Source: Opitutales bacterium UBA2995
GTDB lineage: Bacteria; Verrucomicrobiota; Verrucomicrobiia; Opitutales; UBA2995
Length of the DNA: 64,000 nt
Reading direction: 5' to 3'
NCBI GenBank assembly: GCA_002346535.1
Contig: DDZZ01000060.1
Coordinates: forward strand, 11,885 to 75,884
Shown: positions 1 to 8,339 of the stretch, piece by piece
How positions within the stretch are numbered: the first letter of the stretch is position 1
How the letters are laid out: each line of letters opens with the position of its first letter
Notes under the pieces: model-generated
Seen by the model: only the letters and a program-made list of their open reading frames with translations
Told to the model about the DNA's origin: nothing
Database searches by the model: none
Translations under genes and position numbers: made by a program

Positions 1-204
1 AATTCAGTGCAACATGAAGCCAGCGTTTCAAAAGTGAGCGCGGAGCAAATCTTTTATCTAATGCAACGCGGCTTGAACGAAGGAGAAGCCATGAGCCTAG
101 CGGTAAATGGATTTGTAAACGACTTGGTAAAACAATTCCCCATGGAGTACAGCGTGGAGCTCAAGCGCCTCATCGATCTCGAGATGGAAGGCTCAGTTGG
201 CTAA
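1..204 (+). CDS. sufB: Fe-S cluster assembly scaffold SufB, 3' end only
   Basis: The last 67 codons of an ORF that enters from the left edge, open from base 1 in this frame. The visible tail (HEASVSKVSAEQIFYLMQRG, then a segment ending in FVNDLVKQFPMEYSVELKRL) matches the C-terminus of the SufB/SufD beta-helix family, with the conserved HEA and the FYLM-RG helix. SufB forms the SufBC2D scaffold on which Fe-S clusters are assembled in the cytoplasm. It is followed after about 20 bases by sufD and then sufT, which supports SufB over a second SufD. The catalytic middle of the protein lies outside the window and cannot be judged. Confidence 0.88.
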   Translation, partial: NSVQHEASVSKVSAEQIFYLMQRGLNEGEAMSLAVNGFVNDLVKQFPMEYSVELKRLIDLEMEGSVG

Positions 205-225
205 TGAAAGCCTGACAAATAAGTG

Positions 226-1560
226 ATGTCATACTCAATGACAGTGAATAAAAAGTCTGAGTTCTTATCGGAGGCAATGTTTGACCACTTCCTTGAACGC
301 CATACAGAATTGCCCAAATGGCTCGTCCGCCAGAAGAAAAAAAGCTGGGCGGAATACCTGGATTTGCCTGCACCAACCCGTAAGATGGAATCCTGGCGCT
401 TTGCCAATGTGAGGGACCTGGGAGTGGATGGGTTCCGCTTGGCCGACCCTGTAAGGGAGCTGGATGCAAATTCACTCATTGAGCAGACGAAATCTATTCA
501 ACAAACGGCAGGTAAACTCGTGTTTGGCAACGACGACATACTGGCTGAAGAACCCATTTCAGCAGAATTGAGAAGCAAAGGTGTGCTCTTCGAGCCCCTC
601 CAAAGAGCTTTTACCGACCACTCGGAGATCCTGGAAGAATTTTTTATGGCCCAGGAGTCAGCTTTGGGTTCCGAGAAATTTACCGCATTACACACGGCAC
701 TCAATCGTAACGGAACTCTACTTTTTATTCCTAAAAACGTCGAAATTGAACTCCCCATTATCAGCCACTATTGGGCCCAAGGCCAGCAAACAGCAGTATT
801 TCCACATACCTTGGTGATTGCCCGAGACAACAGCAAAGTCACCTTTGTGGACGTCTATCGCTCAGCGGAAGTGGATGCAGCGCAACTGGCCTGCGGGGTA
901 AGCACTGTTTACGCGGATCCTGGAGCAAAGGTTGAATACCACTACATTCAAAATTGGAATGAAGATTCTCTCTCTTTCAACAGGCTTACAACCATTGCAC
1001 AACGTGATGCCAACATTCGGGCTTATGGATTGAATCTTGGGAGTAAACACGCCCGCAGCGAAGGCCACACTGTTCTCGATGGACCAGGCAGCAAAGCGGA
1101 ATTGTATTCCTTGGCCGTGGCTCACGCGAACCAGGAAATCGACCAGAGAACCCTGCAGTCACACAATGCTCCAAACGCACGATCCGACCTGCTGTTTAAG
1201 AATGCCCTCCAGAATGAATCGAAAACCATTTTTTCAGGCCTGATCAAGGTAGCCGAGGAAGCGCAACTGACTGATGCCTATCAAACGAATCGCAACTTGC
1301 TGTTGAGTCCAACCGCAGAGGCCAACTCATTGCCCGGACTGGAGATCTTAGCAAATGATGTCCGGTGCAGTCACGGAGCAACTACGGGTCAGATAGACGA
1401 GAACGAACTTTTTTATTTGTTGTCCCGAGGTATCAGCAAGCCAACGGCAGAAACTTTACTCGTTTTCGGATTCTTTGAAGAAGTTCTAGGAAAAATGTCC
1501 AACGACGAGTTGGCCGAATTCCACCGGGAACGCGTTCACAGAAAATTTGAACCGGCTTAA
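226..1560 (+). CDS. sufD: Fe-S cluster assembly protein SufD
   Basis: A protein of about 444 residues, normal for SufD, the non-catalytic partner of SufB in the SufBC2D scaffold. The N-terminus has the family helix ending in PAPTRKMESWRFANVRDLGV (Trp-Arg-Phe/Tyr-Thr region). The C-terminal beta-helix ends in HGATTGQIDENELFYLLSRG, the SufB/D signature with a conserved His-Gly and Asp/Glu-Leu-Phe-Tyr. GTG at 223, ATG at 226 and ATG at 238 are all possible starts and none has a strong Shine-Dalgarno; ATG 226 is chosen. It sits 21 bases after sufB and 27 bases before sufT, so the three are probably co-transcribed. SufC and SufS are not in the window; sufC is expected upstream. Confidence 0.93.
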   Translation: MSYSMTVNKKSEFLSEAMFDHFLERHTELPKWLVRQKKKSWAEYLDLPAPTRKMESWRFANVRDLGVDGFRLADPVRELDANSLIEQTKSIQQTAGKLVFGNDDILAEEPISAELRSKGVLFEPLQRAFTDHSEILEEFFMAQESALGSEKFTALHTALNRNGTLLFIPKNVEIELPIISHYWAQGQQTAVFPHTLVIARDNSKVTFVDVYRSAEVDAAQLACGVSTVYADPGAKVEYHYIQNWNEDSLSFNRLTTIAQRDANIRAYGLNLGSKHARSEGHTVLDGPGSKAELYSLAVAHANQEIDQRTLQSHNAPNARSDLLFKNALQNESKTIFSGLIKVAEEAQLTDAYQTNRNLLLSPTAEANSLPGLEILANDVRCSHGATTGQIDENELFYLLSRGISKPTAETLLVFGFFEEVLGKMSNDELAEFHRERVHRKFEPA

Positions 1561-1587
1561 CTCCTTTGAAAATAACGTAGTCAGAAA

Positions 1588-2136
1588 ATGCCAGAGCAAA
1601 TTGTTTTGAACCGCGATGTGGAGGCACGGGCTATTCCGGAAGGCAACCTGATAACACTCCCATCAGGCACATCGGTAACAATCACGCAACAGCTGGGTGG
1701 GACCTTTACATTGGTGTCCCAATTCGGAATGAGTCGCATTGCCGGCGTGGACGCAGATTCCCTCGGGCAAGACATACCGGATTCCGCCAAGGAAAAGATT
1801 CAGGAAGCAGCCGAAGCTGGGCCATTGGAGGATGAATCCATTTGGGGCCAGTTAAAAACCGTCTACGATCCTGAAATTCCAGTGAACATTGTGGACCTAG
1901 GGTTGGTATATTCCTGCGATTCCAACGAGCAAAAAGACGGGACCCACAAAGTAAATGTAAAAATGACTCTGACGGCGCCAGGCTGCGGAATGGGACCCGT
2001 GATCGCCGATGACGCCCGAAGTAAAATAATGGATCTTCCGGGAGTTTTTGAAGCAGAAGTCGAGATTGTTTGGGATCCCCCCTGGAATCAGGACATGATT
2101 TCCGAAGAAGGGAAAATGATTCTTGGGTTGGTGTAA
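1588..2136 (+). CDS. sufT: SufT-type Fe-S assembly protein (MIP18/DUF59 family)
   Basis: A 182-residue protein. The N-terminal 70 residues carry the short SufT-specific segment (LPSGTSVTITQQLGGTFTLV, similar to the HGT-x-V-x-I-x-Q motif). The C-terminal 100 residues are a MIP18/DUF59 domain with YDPEIPVNIVDLGLVY and the conserved cysteine in TAPGCGMGP. SufT proteins act in Fe-S maturation under high Fe-S demand; the DUF59 cysteine is thought to matter for cluster handling. Its place directly after sufD fits. PaaD is a close relative, but the N-terminal extension and SUF context make SufT the better call. The ATG at 1588 follows sufD by 27 bases. Confidence 0.9.
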   Translation: MPEQIVLNRDVEARAIPEGNLITLPSGTSVTITQQLGGTFTLVSQFGMSRIAGVDADSLGQDIPDSAKEKIQEAAEAGPLEDESIWGQLKTVYDPEIPVNIVDLGLVYSCDSNEQKDGTHKVNVKMTLTAPGCGMGPVIADDARSKIMDLPGVFEAEVEIVWDPPWNQDMISEEGKMILGLV

Positions 2137-2204
2137 AATCAACCTTGAGATAATTCTACCGATTCCACTGGAATTTTTGCTAATACCGGTTTTCATAGTA
2201 CTCT

Positions 2205-2783
2205 ATGTCTGAAGAACAGGAATCAAAAGGCCCTACTCCGCTATCGGAAGAGGTACAAAAAAAATTTTTGGAGGAACGGAAGGTGTTTCTCTGGACCGAC
2301 GTAAACGAAAAGTCCGCCAAGGAGGTCACCGAAAGGCTGCTTTATTTAGAGTGGTGTAAGCCAGGTGAGGAAATCACTTTCTACCTAAACACCCCCGGGG
2401 GAAGCATCACTGCGGGCATGGCGATCTTTGATACCATGAAACTGATCACCTCACCGGTAACGGTGGTGGTTACGGCGCTCGCGGCAAGTATGGGGTCTAT
2501 TTTACTCTGCGGAGCACCCAAAGGGAAGCGTCTGCTTTACCCACATGCCCGCTTACTTATCCACCAACCATTGATCCACGGCCGTTTTCAAGGCCCCGCT
2601 GTGGATATCAATATCCAAGCGCTGGAAATGGAGCGCACCCGAGAAGAGTTGAATAAAATCCTGGCCGAAGCCTCTGGCCAAAGCCTGGAAAAGATCACCG
2701 AGGATACGGATAGAGATTTTTATATGAATGCTGCAGAAGCCATTGAATACGGCCTGGCTGACGCAGTGGTCGAGGGACTTTAA
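2205..2783 (+). CDS. clpP: ATP-dependent Clp protease proteolytic subunit (divergent ClpP)
   Basis: A 192-residue ClpP-fold serine protease. A catalytic triad is visible: Ser95 in AASMGS, His120 in LLIHQPL, and Asp171 in DTDRDFYMNAAEAIEYGLAD. The oxyanion strand NTPGGSITAGMAIFDTM is conserved. The residues before the serine read TALAASMGS instead of the usual GQAASMGA/S, and the N-terminus is short and charged, so this looks like a secondary ClpP paralogue and not the canonical clpP found next to clpX and tig, neither of which is nearby. It should form the heptameric chamber working with ClpX or ClpA/C ATPases. It stands 68 bases after sufT and may share its transcript. Confidence 0.9.
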   Translation: MSEEQESKGPTPLSEEVQKKFLEERKVFLWTDVNEKSAKEVTERLLYLEWCKPGEEITFYLNTPGGSITAGMAIFDTMKLITSPVTVVVTALAASMGSILLCGAPKGKRLLYPHARLLIHQPLIHGRFQGPAVDINIQALEMERTREELNKILAEASGQSLEKITEDTDRDFYMNAAEAIEYGLADAVVEGL

Positions 2784-2910
2784 TACCCTAAAATCAATTC
2801 TTCTGATTCCAACTCCATGCCATTTACCAGAATGATTACTTTTTCAACATCAATTCTGAAACACTGAACGAGAGATAGGTATCCCAAGATCAGAATCGCA
2901 CCATTTAGTT

Positions 2911-3297
2911 TCATCCTCCCTGAAAAATAAATTTACCAAGCCGTATTCCGGCCCAAACTGCGAGTAAGCAGACAAACAGCGAAAGCGTTATATTGGCAAA
3001 CGCCGCTCCGATTTGCCCGGCCTCAAGTTGCTTGACGGTTTGCATCCCGAAGGTCGAAAAAGTCGTAAAGCCCCCACAAAATCCCAAGACAACAAATGCG
3101 CGACTGTTTTGCGACCATTGTGAAGTGACCAACTCGTGTCCAATCACCAGCCCGATTATTAAACATCCAGCAACATTGGCCAGCAAGGTGGCCCACGGAA
3201 ACTCACTTTTTATTCCAGAACCCAACAGGGCCCTCAAAATGGATCCCAAAGCTCCACCGAAACCAATCCAAAATAAGGCAGTCCAGCTCATAACCAT
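2911..3297 (-). CDS. crcB: Fluoride efflux channel CrcB/Fluc
   Basis: A 128-residue protein with four predicted transmembrane helices, the usual Fluc size. It carries the family signature GGFTTFSTF at residues 75-83 and the conserved Asn in NVAGCLIIG (about residue 41). Fluc dimers export fluoride ions across the inner membrane. The start is ATG at 3297 (MVMSW; a second ATG lies two codons in). The start overlaps the stop of the upstream amidase by one base (TAATG), so the two are probably translationally coupled. I see no crcB/fluoride riboswitch motif in front of it, as expected for an internal operon gene. Confidence 0.93.
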   Translation of the reverse strand: MVMSWTALFWIGFGGALGSILRALLGSGIKSEFPWATLLANVAGCLIIGLVIGHELVTSQWSQNSRAFVVLGFCGGFTTFSTFGMQTVKQLEAGQIGAAFANITLSLFVCLLAVWAGIRLGKFIFQGG

Positions 3298-4325
3298 TAA
3301 TTCGGATTCGTAATTCGATTTAGCGTCTCGTGGTACGTCAGTATCCCATTGGCAATTGCTTCGGCGAGTTGGATTCGCTGACTGATCGTTTTGATACGGC
3401 GTGCCTCTTCATAATTACTAAAAAATCCACCCTCAACCAAAATGCCCGGGCATTGCAGATCGATCATCATAGAAAAGCGCGCCCTTTTAAGTCCGCGATC
3501 GACCCAACCCATAGTTTTGATTAACTGACGCTGCACATAGAATCCAACCAGCGTACTCCAAGCATCATGGGCATTTGGAGGAAACAGTTTCTTGTCTTCG
3601 TCGATCAACCGGCTACGCGCAGTCGAAGGCTGGTTTCGAGGGGTAAAAGTGTAAGTTTCGATCCCTTTGACTGATCTTGATTGGACGGAATTAAAATGAA
3701 GACATACAAAAAGATCGGCTTTAACTTTATTGGCAAAAAAAGCTCGGTTTTGATTCTCGACCGTACGGTCAGATTCACGGGTCAGAAAGACCCGGTAACC
3801 ACGCCGCTCCAACAATGTCTTCAGTCGAAAAGCAAGGTCCAAGGTGAAATCTTTCTCAAGCATCCCGAGGCTTTTGTTAATACACCCCGGGTTTTTACCC
3901 CCGTGCCCCGGATCTATAACAATCGTTCTCAGTTTCCTATTTCCGGTAAACACTTGAGGCGTCAACAAAGGCTTTACGGTTTTATGGTAGTCCTGAGTTG
4001 ATAAATATAACTGGCCGCTATGCAAAGCAACTGCGTATCCGAGATAGATCTTGTAATTGTTCAACAGCAAGAGCCGGCTATCCTTTTTGAATCGAACCCT
4101 CGTCCAGCGACTGTAGAGAACTCCTTCCTGGTTGTCCTTGGAAAGCTGATACTTCATGTCCAATTGGCCCGCCACTTTTTCCAGACGGATGTAGGGCTTC
4201 TTGAACAAAGTAGCATCCGGTCGAGGTAGCGATGGATCAGCCCTCAGCAACGAGAATGCCGAAAGAAATAAAGCCAATTGAATTGCCGAAAGCAGAAAAA
4301 TGAACGGACGCGCAGTTGTATCCAT
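3297..4325 (-). CDS. N-acetylmuramoyl-L-alanine amidase (Amidase_3)
   Basis: A 342-residue exported peptidoglycan amidase. An N-terminal hydrophobic signal segment (residues 8-27) precedes a region of about 100 residues with no clear family match. The Amidase_3 domain runs from about residue 131 to the end. Zinc ligands are visible at His141 (DPGHGG), Glu157 (GMLEKDF) and His210 (CLHFNS), and the catalytic Glu298 is in LVEGGFFSN. It would cleave the amide between MurNAc and L-Ala in the periplasm, as in cell separation or remodelling. It lies 25 bases after infC and is coupled to crcB. AmiC-like, but without a recognisable AMIN domain. Confidence 0.9.
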   Translation of the reverse strand: MDTTARPFIFLLSAIQLALFLSAFSLLRADPSLPRPDATLFKKPYIRLEKVAGQLDMKYQLSKDNQEGVLYSRWTRVRFKKDSRLLLLNNYKIYLGYAVALHSGQLYLSTQDYHKTVKPLLTPQVFTGNRKLRTIVIDPGHGGKNPGCINKSLGMLEKDFTLDLAFRLKTLLERRGYRVFLTRESDRTVENQNRAFFANKVKADLFVCLHFNSVQSRSVKGIETYTFTPRNQPSTARSRLIDEDKKLFPPNAHDAWSTLVGFYVQRQLIKTMGWVDRGLKRARFSMMIDLQCPGILVEGGFFSNYEEARRIKTISQRIQLAEAIANGILTYHETLNRITNPN

Positions 4326-4350
4326 TGAATCAGGCTACAACAACCGGAGT

Positions 4351-4950
4351 TTAACCCTCCTTGTCTTCGCTGTGGACCATGTTAAATTTGAAGACACGAT
4401 CCTTTTCCGGCAGAGGCGAAATCATTGTGCTAATAATACGGCCCGACAATTTCGGCTCAATATCCTTGTGGCCAATGTGTTGGAGTTCCTCAATGGCCCG
4501 ATTGATTGTTTCAAACCCAAGGTCTTTGTGTTCGTTTTCACGGCCTCTGAACATCAGGGAAAGCTTCACTTTGTTGCCCTTACCTAGAAATTCTTCGGCA
4601 TGTTTGATTTTAAACATGAAGTCATGTTCCTCGATGCGTACGCGAAACTTCACTTCTTTGACTTTACCGGATACGGCCTTCTTTTGCTTGGACTCTTTTT
4701 CCTTTTTTGCTTGCTCGTACATGTATTTCCCAAAATCGAGAATACGGCAAACGGGCGGTCGGGCACTTGAAGATATTTCGACCAAATCCAGGCCAAGTTT
4801 CTTGGCAATCTCTAACGCCTTCGCAGGCGGCATAATGCCGATCTGTTTTGAATTGGGGCCAATGACCCGAATCTCACGGGCACGGATTCTGTCATTTTTC
4901 CGAATACGCGGAACGTATTTCCTTCTGGGACGGGAGCCTCTTTTTGGCAT
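4351..4950 (-). CDS. infC: Translation initiation factor IF-3
   Basis: A 199-residue IF-3 with both domains: the N-domain (KNDRIRAREIRVIGPNSKQI) and the C-domain (KVKEVKFRVRIEEHDFMFKI and the RGRENEHKDLG segment). It binds the 30S subunit and controls start-codon fidelity. The start is ATG at 4950, while many bacteria use AUU for infC autoregulation. In most bacteria infC is followed by rpmI and rplT; here the next genes are an amidase and crcB, so that ribosomal operon is split. The antisense frame is open for 199 codons, but it is only a shadow. Confidence 0.96.
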   Translation of the reverse strand: MPKRGSRPRRKYVPRIRKNDRIRAREIRVIGPNSKQIGIMPPAKALEIAKKLGLDLVEISSSARPPVCRILDFGKYMYEQAKKEKESKQKKAVSGKVKEVKFRVRIEEHDFMFKIKHAEEFLGKGNKVKLSLMFRGRENEHKDLGFETINRAIEELQHIGHKDIEPKLSGRIISTMISPLPEKDRVFKFNMVHSEDKEG

Positions 4951-5168
4951 TAAGCGATAGCCTTGGTTAAATTAAGCAAGAATCCGGTATCAATTCGGGG
5001 GCGATTTATAAAAAGTAGCATAACAATCCCACCAGCCATCAGCTGTTTAGTGTGGGCCTTTTGTCAAACTTTGATACCATGTTGTTTTCCGTTGTTTCAG
5101 TCACCAATTGGAAAAGTACATTGAATTCAAGCAGGAATAATACGGTTTGCAAGCGCATTCACTTTAGC

Positions 5169-5534
5169 TCAAAAACTGAAACTTTCCCCGCAGGAACAGC
5201 TGGATTTGGCATTGGGATTTTCGAATTTAAATCCTCCAGCTACTAAAGCCTTGGAATAGTCGAGTGTAGTCCCACGCAAATAAAGGGCGCTTTTTGAATC
5301 CACAATTACCTGGGCTCCGGAGGTTTCGACCAGAATGTCTCCTCGTTTCAATTTATTGACAAATTTCAATTTGTAACTGAGCCCGTTGCAGCCACCTCCG
5401 GAAATTTTTACCCGCAGAACACTGTTTTCTGCTTCCTTGTCTAAAAGGGTATTAATTTTTTCAGCCGCCGGGTCGGTGACATGAATCAATCGGTCATTTC
5501 CAAATCGGACGCCTTCTGGGAGGGTTTCAATCAT
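5169..5534 (-). CDS. A-type Fe-S cluster carrier (IscA/ErpA/SufA family)
   Basis: A 121-residue HesB/IscA-family protein. The three cluster-binding cysteines are in place: Cys49 in SGGGCNGL, and Cys113 and Cys115 in the C-terminal SSCSCGESF. A-type carriers transfer [4Fe-4S] clusters from the SUF scaffold to target enzymes. The N-terminal 15 residues are longer than in E. coli IscA. ErpA, SufA and IscA cannot be separated from sequence alone. The gene is alone on the minus strand, with 218 bases to infC and 34 bases after pdxA, so it may be the last gene of the pdxA operon. Confidence 0.92.
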   Translation of the reverse strand: MIETLPEGVRFGNDRLIHVTDPAAEKINTLLDKEAENSVLRVKISGGGCNGLSYKLKFVNKLKRGDILVETSGAQVIVDSKSALYLRGTTLDYSKALVAGGFKFENPNAKSSCSCGESFSF

Positions 5535-5568
5535 ACAACAGCACCAATGTACGCATTTCTGACCAGAA

Positions 5569-6552
5569 TCAAGTGGATTTCAGGACTTTATCCGAGCCTG
5601 ACAAAAACTCAAATAACTGCCAAGCAACCTCAACGGAACGCGAGAAACTGGTGCAACGAGCTTTTCCGGTACCGGCAATAGAGAACCCGGTACCATGACC
5701 CGGACTCGTGCGGATAAAGGGCAATCCGAGCCCGACGTTGACGGCCTCATCAAATTCGAGCGTCTTAACAGGAATCAATCCCTGGTCATGATAGAGGGCA
5801 ACAACGACGTCGAATTTACCTCTCCTGGCACCCCAAAATAGTGAATCTGCTGGGAGCGCGCTTGAAACGCCGGGAAATTTGTTACGCAAGTCATCAAGAA
5901 GCGGATCAATCCATTCAAGCTCGTCCTGTCCAAGCAGGCCATTTTCACCAGCATGAGGGTTCAATCCGCAGACGGCTATACGAGGAGAATTTGCACCACT
6001 GGCCCGAGCCAGGAAATCAGCCTGAGAAACGGCTCGAATCAGTTTTACCGGGCTCAAATCTTCAAAGACACCATGCAGAGGCACATGCCAAGTAGCCAAT
6101 ACGACCTTCAGCTGTTTGCCGGCAAACCCCATAACAGGTACACCGCTCCACTGCTCGGCAAAAAATTCGGTCTGGCCAGGGTGGTTGAATCCATTTTCCC
6201 GCAAAAGCTCTTTGCTTACGGGTCCAGTAACTACTCCGCAATATTTTCCATCCAAGCAACCTTGTGCTGCCTTCATCATAGCATCGATAGCAATCAGGCT
6301 GCCACAGCGTTCAGGTTTCCCGGGAATGGCACGATAGTTGGAAAGCCCGAGGCTCTGCCCCCCGTAGCCCAAAGACCGAAGTTCGCCCATCCAGTTCTCG
6401 GGCCCCAAAAAAACATAGGAGTTTTTTTCCCCGCGGTTTGCCTTAGCCCAATCTATAATTACCTCAGGGCCGACTCCAGCAGGATCGCCACAGGTGACCG
6501 CTAATGGTAAATCACTGCGATAAGTCCTTTTTTCTGACCGACCTTGGCTCAC
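5569..6552 (-). CDS. pdxA: 4-hydroxythreonine-4-phosphate dehydrogenase PdxA
   Basis: A 327-residue NAD-dependent dehydrogenase of the DXP-dependent pyridoxal 5'-phosphate pathway. Conserved blocks are TCGDPAGVGPEVI (residues 20-32), NHPGQTEFFA and the metal-ligand histidines His156 (ATWHVPL), His210 (NPHAGENG) and His265 (YHDQGLIPVK). The substrate phosphate loop and RTSPGHGTGF near the C-terminus are also present. The start is GTG at 6552, overlapping the TGA of the upstream gene as GTGA, a sign of translational coupling. Paralogues of PdxA exist in catabolic pathways, but the housekeeping context favours PdxA itself. Confidence 0.94.
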   Translation of the reverse strand: MSQGRSEKRTYRSDLPLAVTCGDPAGVGPEVIIDWAKANRGEKNSYVFLGPENWMGELRSLGYGGQSLGLSNYRAIPGKPERCGSLIAIDAMMKAAQGCLDGKYCGVVTGPVSKELLRENGFNHPGQTEFFAEQWSGVPVMGFAGKQLKVVLATWHVPLHGVFEDLSPVKLIRAVSQADFLARASGANSPRIAVCGLNPHAGENGLLGQDELEWIDPLLDDLRNKFPGVSSALPADSLFWGARRGKFDVVVALYHDQGLIPVKTLEFDEAVNVGLGLPFIRTSPGHGTGFSIAGTGKARCTSFSRSVEVAWQLFEFLSGSDKVLKST

Positions 6553-7166
6553 TTGAATAACTCCATTTGTGGGTTTCCCAATAAATCGTAATTTTTAAGG
6601 ATACGAAGAACCTGCAATATTTCTGACTTCTGGTAGTTCCGGTTTATTTCAATCTTCGCCAAAATGTCCAGCAACATTGAACGAAAGGATATGATACCAT
6701 CGACCCCTTTTTCTTGCAGTAGCTGCATGCTTTGCTCCCGATAGGGATTCTCAGTTGGCAATCCGGGAAGAACCAGGATTTTGAGCAAATCGCTATCTTT
6801 ACCCTCATCTCCTTCGGCAGAACCTTTCGTGTCGTCGAAAAACAAGTCGCTCACTTTTTTAACCACTGTCTTCTCCAAAAACCTGAAAATCTCCGGACTG
6901 CTTTTCAGCATGGAAGGCGTAAACCGAAGAGTATGCCATCCTTTGACAACTACAACGGCCTTGTGGATATAGGCCAGTTCGCTTGAAAAGAGCATGAAGT
7001 CAGGCTTTCGGGAATTGGGCTGATAAGACGGGTTATACACGAGCAAGTCGACTTCCTCATCCGTGGTCTTCTTGCGGGATTGCACCTGGTATTTACGCAA
7101 CTGGCGAACCAGGTAGCCATTCTGCTCGAAATACTCACGTACAATGCTCTCATCTATAGAGGACAT
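6549..7166 (-). CDS. Conserved hypothetical protein, possible PD-(D/E)XK-like fold
   Basis: A 205-residue soluble protein I do not recognise by family. The layout resembles restriction-endonuclease-like folds: an N-terminal helix (VREYFEQNGYLVRQLR), then EEVDLLVYNP (residues 37-46) and a strand ending in a lysine (AVVVVKGWHTLRF, Lys75). The acidic residue expected two places before the lysine is Val73, so an active nuclease core is doubtful. Residues 111-125 are a charged, Gly/Asp/Glu-rich linker. It is locked between aroB (72 bases upstream) and pdxA (GTGA overlap), so it is probably expressed with core metabolism. The fold call is inference only. Confidence 0.75.
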   Translation of the reverse strand: MSSIDESIVREYFEQNGYLVRQLRKYQVQSRKKTTDEEVDLLVYNPSYQPNSRKPDFMLFSSELAYIHKAVVVVKGWHTLRFTPSMLKSSPEIFRFLEKTVVKKVSDLFFDDTKGSAEGDEGKDSDLLKILVLPGLPTENPYREQSMQLLQEKGVDGIISFRSMLLDILAKIEINRNYQKSEILQVLRILKNYDLLGNPQMELFK

Positions 7167-7238
7167 ACAAAAATCCTAATTTCAATTATCCCAACAAGGC
7201 CAACACAAAAACGAACACGCTCTGTATGGGGAATCCCC

Positions 7239-8339
7239 CTACTCAACGGCCCCAAATCCAAGAAGAATCTCGCGAATTAATTTGTCTTCCACTTCGGGAA
7301 TAGTATAAGCCTGACCCAGCTTCTGCAAACCTACAAAACGCAACGTGCCGCGCGTCACTTTTTTATCGCGTCGCATGGCATTAACAAGATCGGGAATTGG
7401 GATTGGTTGGCGCAACAAATCGGGCAACGCATAACGTCGGACCATCCCGCGAACCCGGACCACATCCTGTTCTTGAATATTCCCCAGCCGCTCGGACAGA
7501 TCGGCCGCCATTACAAGCCCGAGCCCGATAGCTTCGCCATGCAGGTATTCACCATAGCCGGCCGCATTCTCAATGGCATGCCCAAAAGTATGCCCCAAGT
7601 TTAACAGCGCCCTACCGTCGGATGCAACTTGTTCTCTCTCATCAGCCCCCACTACAGTTGCCTTTATTTCGCAATTGCGCCGGATAATTCCAGGTAACTC
7701 AGGATGTCCAGGATGCAATTGATCCAGTTGCTCAAGCATTTCGAATAGCGGTAAGTCGTAAAGCAACCCGTGTTTGATGACTTCCGCCATGCCGGAATTA
7801 AAATCTCTTTCAGGTAACGTAGTTAAAAACCGGGTACTCGAAAACACGGCACGAGGTTGAAAGAAGCCACCCACGAGGTTTTTACCCGCGGCGATGTTGA
7901 TTCCCGTTTTTCCACCAACGGAACTATCCACCATGGATAACAACGTTGTAGGAACTTGGTAATAATCGATTCCGCGAAGATAACTCGCGGCGGCAAAACC
8001 ACCCAAATCTCCTGCAACGCCACCTCCTACAACAAAAAGGCAGCAACTTCGGTCAATTGCATTTTCAGCCAGAAAGTCGTACACGGAAGATAATTGGGCA
8101 AGACTCTTTGAAGTTTCTCCCGCGGGTAATATAAAGACAGGCCCCAGATCCTGTAGATAAGCCATAAACGAAGGTTGCCTGGAAGAAAACCCGGCATCGA
8201 CCACGAACGCGCAACGACGATTTTCGGACAGCAAATCAGACGTAGTTTGTAATATTCCTTCCTCGACATTTTCCCCAATCCAGATCGGGTAACTCCGGTC
8301 GCCAAGCTCGACCTCAACGCTTGCTTCGAACCAGCTCAT
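7239..8339 (-). CDS. aroB: 3-dehydroquinate synthase
   Basis: A 366-residue AroB, normal length. It converts DAHP to 3-dehydroquinate in the shikimate pathway using NAD+ and a divalent metal. Visible features are the NAD-binding GGGVAGDLGGFAAA, VPTTLLSMVDSSVGGKTGIN, and the metal/active-site block with LGHTFGHAIENAAGYG followed by LHGEAIGLGL. The ATG at 8339 overlaps the ftsY TGA (ATGA), so translation is coupled to the SRP receptor gene. The C-terminus (IREILLGFGAVE) is complete. Confidence 0.96.
   Translation of the reverse strand: MSWFEASVEVELGDRSYPIWIGENVEEGILQTTSDLLSENRRCAFVVDAGFSSRQPSFMAYLQDLGPVFILPAGETSKSLAQLSSVYDFLAENAIDRSCCLFVVGGGVAGDLGGFAAASYLRGIDYYQVPTTLLSMVDSSVGGKTGINIAAGKNLVGGFFQPRAVFSSTRFLTTLPERDFNSGMAEVIKHGLLYDLPLFEMLEQLDQLHPGHPELPGIIRRNCEIKATVVGADEREQVASDGRALLNLGHTFGHAIENAAGYGEYLHGEAIGLGLVMAADLSERLGNIQEQDVVRVRGMVRRYALPDLLRQPIPIPDLVNAMRRDKKVTRGTLRFVGLQKLGQAYTIPEVEDKLIREILLGFGAVE

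Noticed and set aside
4361..4960. Plus-strand 199-codon frame opposite infC
   Set aside because: It is the antisense shadow of infC; the translation is Ser/Phe/Leu-rich and has no motif, whereas infC matches IF-3 along its entire length.
4951..5168. Promoter for infC using TTGACA near 5063 (minus strand)
   Set aside because: A TTGACA is present but no -10 element lies at a suitable distance.
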